NCBI GenBank assembly: GCA_018266255.1
Contig: JAFEAT010000003.1
Location: forward strand, 1-64,000
Source of the DNA: Cyanobacteria bacterium SZAS-4
GTDB taxonomy: Bacteria > Cyanobacteriota > Vampirovibrionia > Obscuribacterales > Obscuribacteraceae
Direction of reading: 5' to 3'
Length of the DNA stretch: 64,000 nucleotides
A program made the position numbers and the translations under genes. Position 1 is the stretch's first letter. Every line of letters begins with the position of its first letter. The notes below the pieces were generated by a model, which saw only the letters and a program-made list of their open reading frames with translations, was not told where the DNA came from and did not search any database. Shown here one piece after another: positions 16,085 to 24,438 of this stretch.

Positions 16085-16825
16085 ATGGACAACATAGTAG
16101 AAGTGCGCGGTTTGAGAAAAGAATTTCGGAAAACTGTAGCGATAGAAAATTTGAATTTTGAAGTCAAACGCGGTGAAATCCTGGGCTTTCTCGGTGCCAA
16201 TGGTGCTGGTAAGACGACCACTATTTTCATGCTGCTTGGATTGATCACACCCACAAAAGGTACGATCAAAATCTTCGGTAATGAGTTGCAATCACACCGG
16301 GTGCCCATTTTGAAGCGTATGAACTTCGCCTCTGCATACCAGCAATTGCCATACAACTTGTTGGTCTGGGAGAACCTCTATGTATTTGCTGAGATTTACG
16401 GAGTGCGAAACAGTAAAAGAAAAATTGACGAACTGCTCGAAACCTTTGAACTGTCGCACATGCGGAAGAATCTCACTGGTTCATTGTCATCGGGAGAGCA
16501 GACGCGACTGACCCTGTGCAAAGCGTTGCTCAACGATCCAGACTTGCTTCTGCTCGACGAGCCGACCGCAAGCTTGGATCCAGACCAAGCTGACAAGGTA
16601 CGCAAAATCATAGCTGGGCGACAGCGTGATACTGGAATGACGGTCATCAATACGTCCCACAACATGTTGGATGTTTCTGAATTGTGCGATCGAATCTTGT
16701 TTATGCAAAGTGGTCAGGTCGTTGCAAACGGCTCTGCCGCTGATATTTTGAACAAGTTCGAAAGCAAGAACCTCGAGGAAGCGTTCATCACCATGGCGCG
16801 AACTCAACTTGTAGAAAAGGTATAG
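16085..16825 (+). CDS. ABC transporter ATP-binding protein (ABC-2 exporter type)
   Basis: 246-residue ATPase of a two-gene exporter. Walker A is GANGAGKTT at about 38-46. The Q-loop region is SAYQQLPYN, the signature motif is LSSGEQTRLTLCKAL, and Walker B is LLLLDEPTASLDPD. The switch histidine is in NTSHNM. The C-terminus ends with a regulatory LEEAFITMAR typical of the DrrA/CcmA-like class. The ATG at 16085 places MDNIVEVRGL at the N-terminus; the frame is open 48 bases further upstream. It is followed after four bases by the permease. The substrate cannot be told; drug, polysaccharide or lipid export are all possible. Confidence 0.9.
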   Translation: MDNIVEVRGLRKEFRKTVAIENLNFEVKRGEILGFLGANGAGKTTTIFMLLGLITPTKGTIKIFGNELQSHRVPILKRMNFASAYQQLPYNLLVWENLYVFAEIYGVRNSKRKIDELLETFELSHMRKNLTGSLSSGEQTRLTLCKALLNDPDLLLLDEPTASLDPDQADKVRKIIAGRQRDTGMTVINTSHNMLDVSELCDRILFMQSGQVVANGSAADILNKFESKNLEEAFITMARTQLVEKV

Positions 16826-16829
16826 GAAA

Positions 16830-17621
16830 ATGAATTGGAGAATAATTAGAGCTCTGATAGTGAAATACGCGTTCACATGTTCTCGTAACAACTTTCGCGT
16901 CATGGACATCTTCTTTTGGCCGGTGATGGATCTTCTTTTGTGGGGATTTGTGACTGTGTACATGCTGAAGGTAAGCAACGCGGTGCCAACGTTCATCACG
17001 TTCTTCATCGCCGCAATCATCTTGTGGAACGTTTTGTATCGTGCTCAACAAGTAGTCAGCGTATCGTTTTTGGACGATGTCTGGTCTCGTAATTTGCTCA
17101 ACATATTCGCAGCTCCAATTAGAGCAACGGAATACGTTGGCGCATCCTACATCATGGGATTAATGCAATCGTTCGTTGTGCTGATTATTTTGGGAACGCT
17201 GGCATACTTCGTGCACTCGTTGAACATACTGACGATGGGCATATGGCTCGGACTTCTCTTCGGAAATTTGATCTTAATGGGATGGTCCATTGGGTTGATG
17301 ACCACAGGCGCTATCTTGCGCTGGGGACCGCCAGCCGAAGCTCTTGCCTGGGCAATACCGGGAATTATCCAGCCCCTGTCGGCAGTGTTCTATCCGATTA
17401 GTGTTTTGCCCGGTTGGTTGCAGCCTTTTGCTGTGTGCTTTCCTGCATCTCACGTATTTGAAGGAATGCGCGAAATCCTTTCTGGACATACCGTAGACCC
17501 TAATCATCTTCTGTGCGCGTTCCTTCTGAACATCATTTACATGACGTTGGCTGCGTTCTTGTTCAAGTCATGTTTGGACGGAGCAAAAGTACGCGGATCC
17601 TTGGTCAAATACGGAACCTAG
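16830..17621 (+). CDS. ABC-2 type transporter permease
   Basis: 263 residues with about six membrane segments (for example around 19-45, 50-72, 100-130, 136-160, 170-195 and 230-250) and the ABC-2 family conserved region near WAIPGIIQPLSAVFYPISVLPGWLQPFAVCFPASHVFEGMR, close to the usual ABC-2 signature. It is the membrane partner of the ATPase four bases upstream. Its stop is followed by the amplified palindrome array, which separates it from the convergent mrdA gene. Confidence 0.88.
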   Translation: MNWRIIRALIVKYAFTCSRNNFRVMDIFFWPVMDLLLWGFVTVYMLKVSNAVPTFITFFIAAIILWNVLYRAQQVVSVSFLDDVWSRNLLNIFAAPIRATEYVGASYIMGLMQSFVVLIILGTLAYFVHSLNILTMGIWLGLLFGNLILMGWSIGLMTTGAILRWGPPAEALAWAIPGIIQPLSAVFYPISVLPGWLQPFAVCFPASHVFEGMREILSGHTVDPNHLLCAFLLNIIYMTLAAFLFKSCLDGAKVRGSLVKYGT

Positions 17622-17635
17622 TCCAGGACTTGAAA

Positions 17636-17773
17636 TTCAGCGATGTCGGTTCAACAATCGCCCCGAAAATTGAACCGATGTCGGTTGATTTTTGAAAAGT
17701 GCCACCGAAAATTAAACCGTTGTCGGTTGAGTTTTTGAAAAATTGCACCGAAAATTCAACCGTCATCGGTTGA
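17636..17773. repeat. Tandem array of four dispersed palindromes (copies 4-7)
   Basis: A degenerate copy at about 17636-17655 is followed by three clear ones: TGAACCGATGTCGGTTGA (17671-17688), TAAACCGTTGTCGGTTGA (17713-17730) and TCAACCGTCATCGGTTGA (17756-17773). The clear copies start 42-43 bp apart, and the spacers share ACCGAAAAT before and GTTTTTGAAAA after each palindrome, so the whole 43-bp unit was duplicated. The array fills the gap between the convergent permease and mrdA genes. The last copy is followed by a run of six T. Confidence 0.9.
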
Positions 17774-17778
17774 GTTTT

Positions 17779-19611
17779 TTAGTGTCGTTTTGCTTTTGGC
17801 TTCGGTTTCGTTGCTGCGGCTGGTGTTGCAGTCTCCGCTGCACTTTTGCCCGTTTCGATGGCAAAGAATTTTTCTAGGACTTCCTTCGCGATTGGTGCGC
17901 ACGTCGAACCGCCGTGGCCTCCGTGCTCGACGAAGGCAGCGATGGCTATACGAGGTTTATCGGCTGGGGCATAGCAGGCAAACCAGGCATGGGTTTTACT
18001 ACCCACCGGTGGAGCCTCGGCTGAGCCTGTCTTTCCGGCTACTTCAATTCCACCACCTAGCTTTGTAGCGCCTCCGGTTCCACTTGCTACCACAGCTTTG
18101 AGTCCGGCTAGCACAACTGCCAGGTACTCAGGATGAGTTTTAACCTTTTCAGGTTTTGGCGGTGGGATCTGGCGGTCTCCAATTTTGATGGCGAAGTGAA
18201 GATTTGGTACCTGCCCCTTCATCCCCAATCCCGCAAAAATTCTTGCCGCTTGGGCCGGCGTAACTTGCACGTATGTCTGACCGATCGACATGTGCAGGGT
18301 ATTGCCTGGGTACCATTTTTCATGGTAAACACGTTCTTTCCACGCAGAGTCCGGCACAAGTCCCATACCCTCGTGGCGGAGTTCGAGACCGGTTGGACGA
18401 CCGGCACCAAATTTCACTCCCCACTCTTTAATTTGTTCGGGTTTCATCTTCAGACCCATCTGGTAGAACGCCGAGTCTCTAGACCAGGCAAGACATTTGA
18501 CGAGATCGAACAAACCTGTGGACCGGGTCCAGTCGCCGAAGAAGAAGCCACCAAGGCTGATACCACCAGAGACTTGCAATTTTGTGTCCGGTTTAACTAC
18601 ATGGTTTTCCAGCGCAGCAAGAAGTGTAATCGCTTTCCAAATTGAACCTGGTGGAAACCCGGACAGCGAACGGTTAAAGAGTGGATGGTCCGGTGCATTG
18701 ATGCGCTTCCACACATCAGGAGTTATTTTGCGCGTAAATACATTAGGATCGAAGCTCGGTCGCGAGACCATCGCCAACACTTCACCATTTTGCGGATCGA
18801 TTGCGACAACTGCACCTGACCTTGCACCGAGGGCCTTGTAGGCAGCGCGCTGCAAGTCCAGATCGATCGAGGTGACAATCGAGCGTCCTGGGATCGGTTC
18901 TTTGGTCACCACTGGTTTTGAGGTTTCGGCGGAGAGTGATTGACCCATCGCGTTGACGCGAACGCGCTGCTCGCCGTCGACTCCGCGTAACTGCACATCG
19001 TACAAGCGCTCAATGCCGTCTTGTCCGACAATGTCACCCATGTGCCTTTCGGGTCTTTTCTTCAGCTGAGTTTGAGTAATTTGTCCGCAATACCCAAGCG
19101 CATGCGCGACCAGTTCTCCTTGTGTGTAGTTGCGGCTTATGTCAGGAAGAATATCGATGCCTGGCAAAAATAGCTTTTGTTCGTAAAAACGGCTGACGAT
19201 GTCCACATCCAGGTCTCGTTCGATCACGACTGGCACTGGTGAATGAGAAGCTTTTGCTTTGAGGATGACGTTCAGTACTTTCGGTTCAGGCTCATCCAAA
19301 ACTTTGGCAAGTCGAAATGCGAGGTCTTTGGCGTGTTCAATTTGCATCGGTATGGCGATCATCGACAGCGATTGTTTGTTTGTGGCGAGCAAGTTTCCAT
19401 GCCGGTCGTAGATTGTTCCGCGTGGCGCGCGTAAAAACGTCACACGTGTCGAATTATCGATAGCCTGATTTCGGTAGTAGTTGTTTTGCAGAATTTGCAA
19501 CCAACACAAACGCGCCAGTAAGGTGGCCACAGCTGCAACGATTACCGTCGAGAGGATAATCATCTTCAAAATTGGATTGTAATTTTGGCTGCCTAAAACG
19601 TTCTGGGTCAT
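17779..19611 (-). CDS. mrdA: Penicillin-binding protein 2 (peptidoglycan transpeptidase of the elongasome)
   Basis: Class B PBP that crosslinks peptidoglycan during side-wall elongation. One membrane anchor (about 15-37) is followed by the non-catalytic dimerisation domain with RAPRGTIYDRHGNLLA (61-76). The transpeptidase domain has the active-site serine in SIWK (323-326), SRD (377-379) in the SxN position, and KTG (527-529). The SxN asparagine is replaced by Asp, as in many PBP2 proteins. It ends with a Lys/Pro/Ala-rich tail. The ATG overlaps the mreD stop by four bases, so it is the last gene of the mreBCD-mrdA operon, a standard arrangement. No rodA gene follows. Confidence 0.93.
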   Translation of the reverse strand: MTQNVLGSQNYNPILKMIILSTVIVAAVATLLARLCWLQILQNNYYRNQAIDNSTRVTFLRAPRGTIYDRHGNLLATNKQSLSMIAIPMQIEHAKDLAFRLAKVLDEPEPKVLNVILKAKASHSPVPVVIERDLDVDIVSRFYEQKLFLPGIDILPDISRNYTQGELVAHALGYCGQITQTQLKKRPERHMGDIVGQDGIERLYDVQLRGVDGEQRVRVNAMGQSLSAETSKPVVTKEPIPGRSIVTSIDLDLQRAAYKALGARSGAVVAIDPQNGEVLAMVSRPSFDPNVFTRKITPDVWKRINAPDHPLFNRSLSGFPPGSIWKAITLLAALENHVVKPDTKLQVSGGISLGGFFFGDWTRSTGLFDLVKCLAWSRDSAFYQMGLKMKPEQIKEWGVKFGAGRPTGLELRHEGMGLVPDSAWKERVYHEKWYPGNTLHMSIGQTYVQVTPAQAARIFAGLGMKGQVPNLHFAIKIGDRQIPPPKPEKVKTHPEYLAVVLAGLKAVVASGTGGATKLGGGIEVAGKTGSAEAPPVGSKTHAWFACYAPADKPRIAIAAFVEHGGHGGSTCAPIAKEVLEKFFAIETGKSAAETATPAAATKPKPKAKRH

Positions 19612-20216
19612 GTTGTCTGCACCGAATCATGTTCTTTCGAGAATTTCCACCACTCTCGCATTGGAAAAAAGATGAATGGCGCCATCAATGCGTTCAAGAC
19701 GGCCTCTGGAAACGCCACATTGCTCAGCTGGGGAAGTACGTCAGGCCTGCCCATTAGAGCCAATTGTAGCGCTGTCACAGCTTCAGCAAAAATCGTTGAG
19801 AGAAAGACCAACGGAATGACCAGGAATGTTGCCTGATTGAAATTTTGCAAAGTGAAATAGCCAGCAATCCAGCCGATCAGCGGATAAGCAATTGGGTAAG
19901 CCGGAATGACTGACGCGAACAGCGCTCCGAAAAAAGCGCCCACTAGTGCACCGCTGAGTGAACCGGAAAGCGCTTGTCGAGCAATCACCTGTCCGAGAGT
20001 ACTAATTCGCAATTCGTTCGGTCTAGGTGCCAACAGCGGAGAACCAAAGACAGAGCCCCATATAATCGTAAACGTCAACGGCAAACTGGCCAGCACTTCG
20101 CCAAAGGTGAGTTGAGTGAAGACTGTCAATTGGATCAGCCAGGCGAAACAGACAACCAGAGCCGTTATTCCAATTTCACCAATGCGCTTTTGGGTGCGAA
20201 CGGACATCAACGCCAT
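19608..20216 (-). CDS. mreD: Rod-shape-determining membrane protein MreD
   Basis: 202-residue hydrophobic protein with about five to six membrane segments and little else conserved, as expected for MreD. The identification relies on its place between mreC and mrdA as well as on length and hydrophobicity. AAAGGAG lies eight bases before the ATG. It overlaps mrdA by four bases. It works with MreB and MreC in positioning the cell-wall elongation machinery in the inner membrane. Confidence 0.85.
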   Translation of the reverse strand: MALMSVRTQKRIGEIGITALVVCFAWLIQLTVFTQLTFGEVLASLPLTFTIIWGSVFGSPLLAPRPNELRISTLGQVIARQALSGSLSGALVGAFFGALFASVIPAYPIAYPLIGWIAGYFTLQNFNQATFLVIPLVFLSTIFAEAVTALQLALMGRPDVLPQLSNVAFPEAVLNALMAPFIFFPMREWWKFSKEHDSVQTT

Positions 20217-20228
20217 AGCTTCGCTCCT

Positions 20229-21032
20229 TTAATCAAGCGGGGGCAAAACCAGTACCTGGCTTAAATCGTAACAGTTCTCGGAAAGCTTTACTTCAATTTG
20301 AAGAGCGGCACCATTATTTTCTCTGCGCACCGCACTGACTATGCCGACGGGGTGGTTTTCGGGGAACGTTCCGCCTTTGCCCAGACACATGATCTTGTCT
20401 CCAGCATCGACGTTTGTGCCGACAGGAACATAATCTATTTTTGCAGGACTGGCGTAGGCTCCTGAAAGAATGCCGGTCAATCCAATTCTCGAAATCACAA
20501 CGCCTAATTTTTGGTCGGGATCGGTCAGCAGTCTAACGACGCTAGCATCGCTGGTGACACTGACGACTTGCCCTACCACTCCTTCGCTTGTGATTACAGC
20601 TGAGCCTTTCTTGACGCCATTCAGCGTGCCTTTATCGATAACGATCTGATTGAACCAATTGTCTGGATTGCGGGCGATAACCTCTGCGGCAATTGTTTTT
20701 CGATCTGCTTTGGATTTTAGACCTAGCAGATTTCGCAGTTTGTTAGTGTCGCGAGACTGCTGTCTCAAGCGCGTCAGCTCTAACTCTTGCTTAGCAAGTT
20801 TAGTCTCGTAACCTTTGATCTTTTCAGATGACTCCAGGACTTGTTGGGCCAAATTTTTCGTTGATTCGACTTGATACGAACCTTTCGCAACCATGGATGT
20901 GACCCATGTCTGCACGCCCAATACGGCTCCGCTGATCGGACCGGCCACCATCCAGATCAAGACGAGAATGAACACGAATTCCGCAGTGGATTCCGTGTTT
21001 ACACCTAGTCGTCCCTGGTTTTGAGGGGCCAA
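20229..21032 (-). CDS. mreC: Rod-shape-determining protein MreC
   Basis: 267 residues. An N-terminal membrane segment (about 14-40) is followed by a coiled coil (about 55-95, ESSEKIKGYETKLAKQELELTRLRQQ). The MreC beta domain follows, with VIARNPDNWFNQIVIDKGTLNGVKKGSAVI, VVGQVVSVTSDASVVRLLTDPDQKLGV and GDKIMCLGKGGTFPENHPVG, all standard. It acts in the periplasm as a scaffold linking MreB/MreD to PBP2. The start is a TTG just after the mreB stop. The next gene, mreD, follows after 12 bases. Confidence 0.93.
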   Translation of the reverse strand: MAPQNQGRLGVNTESTAEFVFILVLIWMVAGPISGAVLGVQTWVTSMVAKGSYQVESTKNLAQQVLESSEKIKGYETKLAKQELELTRLRQQSRDTNKLRNLLGLKSKADRKTIAAEVIARNPDNWFNQIVIDKGTLNGVKKGSAVITSEGVVGQVVSVTSDASVVRLLTDPDQKLGVVISRIGLTGILSGAYASPAKIDYVPVGTNVDAGDKIMCLGKGGTFPENHPVGIVSAVRRENNGAALQIEVKLSENCYDLSQVLVLPPLD

Positions 21033-21042
21033 ATCTCAGCCC

Positions 21043-22068
21043 TCAATTTTGCGAAATGCACTGTTCTAATACGCGACGGAATGTAGGTTCACTCAACATT
21101 CTGCCGGTGCCAATGGCAACGCATGAAAGAGGATCGTCTGCGATGAATACAGGCACTTCAGTTTCGTCGGAAATCAATTCGTCCAGTCCTTGCAGCAGAG
21201 CACCGCCGCCTGTGAGCATGATTCCACGGTTAAAGATGTCTGCAGCTAATTCTGGAGGAGTTCTTTCTAAAGTGCGTCGTACTGCTTCCACAATTTGATG
21301 TAGTGGCTCACCAAGCGCTTCCCGAACTTCATCACGAGAGATTGATACTGTGCGCGGCAAGCCGTTGATCAAGTTGAGTCCGCGTACTTCATACGCGTCG
21401 TTCTCTACGGAATTGCGCGCTGAGCCGAGTCTGAACTTGATGTCTTCGGAAGTTCTTTCTCCAATAGCCAAGCTGTGCACTTTTTTCAAATACTGAACAA
21501 TTGCCTCGTTTAGTTCATCGCCTGCTATGCGGATCGATTCGTTGACAACTATGCCAGATAGGCTGATTACGGCAACTTCTGTGGTGCCACCACCGATGTC
21601 AACAATCATCGAACCCGTAGGTTCTGCTACAGGCAGTCCGGCTCCGATAGCCGCGGCCATAGGCTCTTCTGGTAAGTAAATCTGACCGGCTTTAGCTGTG
21701 ATGGCAGCCTCACGGATGGCGCGCTTCTCCACGCTAGTCACCCCGGAAGGCACTGCTATAGCCATATACGGGTTCATGAAACCGCGGTTACCGCTGACGC
21801 GCTCAATAAACTTTTTGAGCATTACTTCGGCAAACTTGAAATCAGCGATAACGCCGTCCTTCAAGGGACGGCAAGCCGTCACGCCTACTGGCGTTCGACC
21901 GATCATTGCTCGAGCTTCCTCACCCACCGCCAGCACTGTGTTCGTTTGATCGTCCACAGCTACGACGGAAGGCTCGCGTAGCACGACACCTTTGTTGGTC
22001 AGGTAAATGAGAGTGTTTGCAGTTCCGAGATCAACGCCAATTTCTTGTCGGAAAAAACCTTTGAACAA
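21043..22068 (-). CDS. mreB: Rod-shape-determining protein MreB (actin homologue)
   Basis: Bacterial actin that guides lateral cell-wall synthesis. At 341 residues it has the usual length. The phosphate-1 loop DLGTANTLIY (about 14-23), phosphate-2 motif MIVDIGGGTTEVAVISL and adenosine motif MLTGGGALLQGLDELI are intact. The membrane-binding N-terminal MFKGFFRQEIG is typical. The start codon is TTG at 22066-22068. The gene leads mreB-mreC-mreD-mrdA, all on the minus strand with tiny gaps. The presence of MreB, RodZ and PBP2 implies a rod-shaped or elongating cell with peptidoglycan. Confidence 0.96.
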   Translation of the reverse strand: MFKGFFRQEIGVDLGTANTLIYLTNKGVVLREPSVVAVDDQTNTVLAVGEEARAMIGRTPVGVTACRPLKDGVIADFKFAEVMLKKFIERVSGNRGFMNPYMAIAVPSGVTSVEKRAIREAAITAKAGQIYLPEEPMAAAIGAGLPVAEPTGSMIVDIGGGTTEVAVISLSGIVVNESIRIAGDELNEAIVQYLKKVHSLAIGERTSEDIKFRLGSARNSVENDAYEVRGLNLINGLPRTVSISRDEVREALGEPLHQIVEAVRRTLERTPPELAADIFNRGIMLTGGGALLQGLDELISDETEVPVFIADDPLSCVAIGTGRMLSEPTFRRVLEQCISQN

Positions 22069-22273
22069 ACTTCTAAGCCCCGCGTGCAGTCGTCAGCAAC
22101 CCATGCTGATACCAGCTCAGTCTAACATAAAGGCTCGCCAGATGGCATTTCTACGGCTTTTGTAAGTAAACGATCACAGTCAAAAAGCGTGTATTTTGTG
22201 CCTATTTCCGATATATTTTGAGCAACTGCCGATAAATCGGGCAGCTTGCTGCATAGATTATCCTCGGATAAAT

Positions 22274-22492
22274 CTACTGAATTGACCTGTATCCAAGTAC
22301 TGATGTTCGCAGCAGGGTGATAGGACCTTCATACTCTTGCACGAGAGAAAAGCAGCTGTCGTCGAACCATCTCAAGGTGCCGACAAACTTCTCGCCGTTG
22401 CTAAGAAGGAACTCTAGCTTAACTTTGTCTCGAACGAACTTTTGCAATTCGGCGACGCTTGGACTTCTGCTCTCTTGACCGCTGACAGTCAT
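22274..22492 (-). CDS. hfq: Cyanobacterial-type Hfq (Sm-like) protein
   Basis: 72 residues with a compact Sm fold. PSVAELQKFVRDKVKLEFLLSNGEKFVGTLRWFD covers the helix and Sm1 strands, and the ending TLLRTSVLGYRSI takes the place of the canonical KHA Sm2 motif. PSV...VQ/LQ...I/VRD, G(T)xRWxD and a hydrophobic AIxYI-like end are features of cyanobacterial Hfq, which lacks most RNA-contact residues of enterobacterial Hfq and acts partly through protein partners such as the type IV pilus motor. AAGGTGA lies eight bases before the ATG. The gene is monocistronic by position, 205 bases upstream of mreB on the same strand. Confidence 0.78.
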   Translation of the reverse strand: MTVSGQESRSPSVAELQKFVRDKVKLEFLLSNGEKFVGTLRWFDDSCFSLVQEYEGPITLLRTSVLGYRSIQ

Positions 22493-22524
22493 GGGCTTTC
22501 ACCTTTGCTGGATCTGATTTCATA

Positions 22525-22553
22525 AGCGTACTCAGCGGGTAGTTTCCTGTCAA
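22525..22553 (-). promoter_or_regulatory. Candidate sigma70-type promoter for hfq
   Basis: On the minus strand TTGACA (22553-22548) and TACGCT (22530-22525) are separated by exactly 17 bp. The -35 is consensus and the -10 matches at three key positions. The start would be near 22518, giving a leader of about 25 bases with the AAGGTGA ribosome site. Confidence 0.45.
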
Positions 22554-22789
22554 ATAGATCGGACGTCGTGGAATGTGCAGTCAGCTAAAAGGACTGGACT
22601 GATCGGTCGTGAGGTGGTGCGCAGTGGTACCGCTTGTGGTGCTCATGGATCTCTCAAGACTTTCGAACTTGTCCATTGTTATCTTGAGCCGCCAATTATA
22701 TCCAGGTTAACGGCAAGTCACTACTAGGGTAAATGCGGTGTTGCTGTCGTTGTCTCATCTGCACAATGTTATTCAAAGGAGAAAAACAG

Positions 22790-23140
22790 ATGCGCCCCTG
22801 GGACTTAAAAACAAAAATCGTCTTTGCTCTCAGTTTGGCGCTCGTGGTTTTCCTTACCTATATGTTTTTCAGAGTACGCATGGCAAGCGGCGTTCCAGTT
22901 GTTCACACCGTTTGGAATCTTGAACTTGCGTCCCTCCTGCGCACTACGGCTAAATCTGTTCAATTGCTGGGATTGGTGGCTGGCGCTTCTACGCTTATGG
23001 CAGCTGTGAAAAGATGGCGCGCCAAAGAGCCTTTCGTCTACGTACATGTCTTGCAAACGACTGTTCTCTGCGCCATGAGCTTCGTCGCTCCCGATCTCGC
23101 TTCCCAATGCATTCCTATATTGTTCGGAATCGATTTTTAG
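22790..23140 (+). CDS. Small hypothetical membrane protein
   Basis: 116 residues, not recognised. Membrane segments are predicted at about 9-28 (IVFALSLALVVFLTYMFF) and 50-70 (a short one at LLGLVAGASTLMAAV). A third, weaker one lies near the C-terminus (VLQTTVLCAMSFVAPDL). A strong AAAGGAG site lies eight bases before the ATG at 22790, which fixes the start; the frame is open to 22733. Its last four bases overlap the end of the convergent TPR gene. The 297-base gap upstream holds the hfq promoter and nothing else that I recognise. Confidence 0.6.
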   Translation: MRPWDLKTKIVFALSLALVVFLTYMFFRVRMASGVPVVHTVWNLELASLLRTTAKSVQLLGLVAGASTLMAAVKRWRAKEPFVYVHVLQTTVLCAMSFVAPDLASQCIPILFGIDF

Positions 23141-24438
23141 TGAGGCGTGCTGCTCATCGTTGCAGTTTCTTTTGGTCGTCCGAGTAATTTCAAAACAGCC
23201 GCGTAAGTTTTTTCCGAAGCGATAGTGTCCGGATGATTCGGTCCCAGCGTGGCTTTGCGAACACTCAAAGCGCGTTTGTAGTAATGCTCCGCTTCCGAAA
23301 ACGACTTTTTCTGTTCGTAATACTGACCGAGGTTCGTCAAATCGTCAGCTACGGATGGGTGCTCGAAACCGAACACACTTTGATGTACTGATAAGGCTTT
23401 CTTTAACGAAGGTTCAACTTGATCCAGATTGCCACGAGCCATGTTGATCTTGGCTAAACTGGCGCCGATCGCCACTGTGGCTGGATGATCTCTGCCCAAC
23501 ACTTTTTGATCTATTGCAAGTGCGCGTTTGAAATATTTTTCTGCTTCGTCGTTTCTTTGCTCGTGAAAATATAGATTTCCCATATTGCCTAGAGTGACTG
23601 CAACGTCTGAATTGTTTTCTCCGAGCACTCTTTCTCTAATCTCTAAACAGCGCGTGTACAGCTTTTCTGCTTCGGCGAATCGACTTTCTCGGTCGTACAG
23701 AGCCGCGAGATTGTTGTAGCTAGACGCAATGCTCGGATCCGATTTATCCAAAGTTTTTTCTTTGATAGCGAGCGATTTTTTGTACAATCGTTCGGCTTCA
23801 GTATAGTTTGCTTTGAGCGCGTAGAGGACCGCCATGTTGCCCAGCGTCTTCGCTACCGTCATGTTGTCAGGGCCCAGGAGCTTTTCTTTGATCGCTAAAG
23901 AGTGTTTGTAAGACTTCTCTGCATTGTCGTATTTTCCAGTTAGCCTTTCCAGCTCGGCAATGTTGTTCAGAGTCGCTGCGAGATTTAGATCTTCTTTCTC
24001 TGTCTTTTTAGCTTCGATCAATGCCAATTGGAGTAGCATCGAAGCCCGCTTATAATCAGCATCTGACATCGCCTTTCTACCGGCGACGTTGTATTTAGAC
24101 CACAACGATTGCTCGGGTTCGTCTAAATCAGCACCCTTTTTGAAGCTGCTTTTGAAGTCTCTGCCCGTAAATCCCCTACCCGCATAGCTGCTGTCGCTTT
24201 TGCCGTCTCGTGCGGTAAAGCCCTCGCCTTTGATGAAGGTTTCACCTTTAAATTCGCCTTTCAGCTCTCCGGCTTTGGTATCACCCCTGGAGTCACCTCT
24301 GGATTCTTCGCTTGCATAGCTGCTTCCATTACTTCTGAAGTCGCTGCTATGCGCAGCATGGAACAGCCCGCTGCTTAGCGTGCAGACGGTGAGCGTCGCA
24401 AAGAAAAATTCTTTTGACTTGAAGCTAATCCGTTCCAT
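23137..24438 (-). CDS. Secreted tetratricopeptide-repeat protein (kinesin-light-chain type)
   Basis: About 433 residues. A signal peptide is likely at residues 1-31 (ERISFKSKEFFFATLTVCTL then AHS). A low-complexity Gly/Ser/Lys region with GDFK/GEFKGE-like units follows. From about residue 115 there are about seven 42-residue TPRs of the kinesin-light-chain type, each with the pattern AxxLNNLAxLYxxxxxYxEAExLYKRxLxIxExxLGxxHP. Such repeats mediate protein binding. The ATG at 24438 gives the signal peptide at the N-terminus; an ATG at 24471 is in the same frame. It overlaps the end of the glycosyltransferase gene, so translation is coupled. Confidence 0.8.
   Translation of the reverse strand: MERISFKSKEFFFATLTVCTLSSGLFHAAHSSDFRSNGSSYASEESRGDSRGDTKAGELKGEFKGETFIKGEGFTARDGKSDSSYAGRGFTGRDFKSSFKKGADLDEPEQSLWSKYNVAGRKAMSDADYKRASMLLQLALIEAKKTEKEDLNLAATLNNIAELERLTGKYDNAEKSYKHSLAIKEKLLGPDNMTVAKTLGNMAVLYALKANYTEAERLYKKSLAIKEKTLDKSDPSIASSYNNLAALYDRESRFAEAEKLYTRCLEIRERVLGENNSDVAVTLGNMGNLYFHEQRNDEAEKYFKRALAIDQKVLGRDHPATVAIGASLAKINMARGNLDQVEPSLKKALSVHQSVFGFEHPSVADDLTNLGQYYEQKKSFSEAEHYYKRALSVRKATLGPNHPDTIASEKTYAAVLKLLGRPKETATMSSTPH

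Noticed and set aside
17636..17773. CRISPR-like spaced repeats
   Set aside because: The repeats are only 18 bp, the spacers are themselves conserved in sequence, copies also occur singly elsewhere, and there are no cas genes.
22226..22244. Hairpin CTGCCGAT...ATCGGGCAG as hfq terminator
   Set aside because: One base bulges and no T-run follows on the minus strand; too weak to call.
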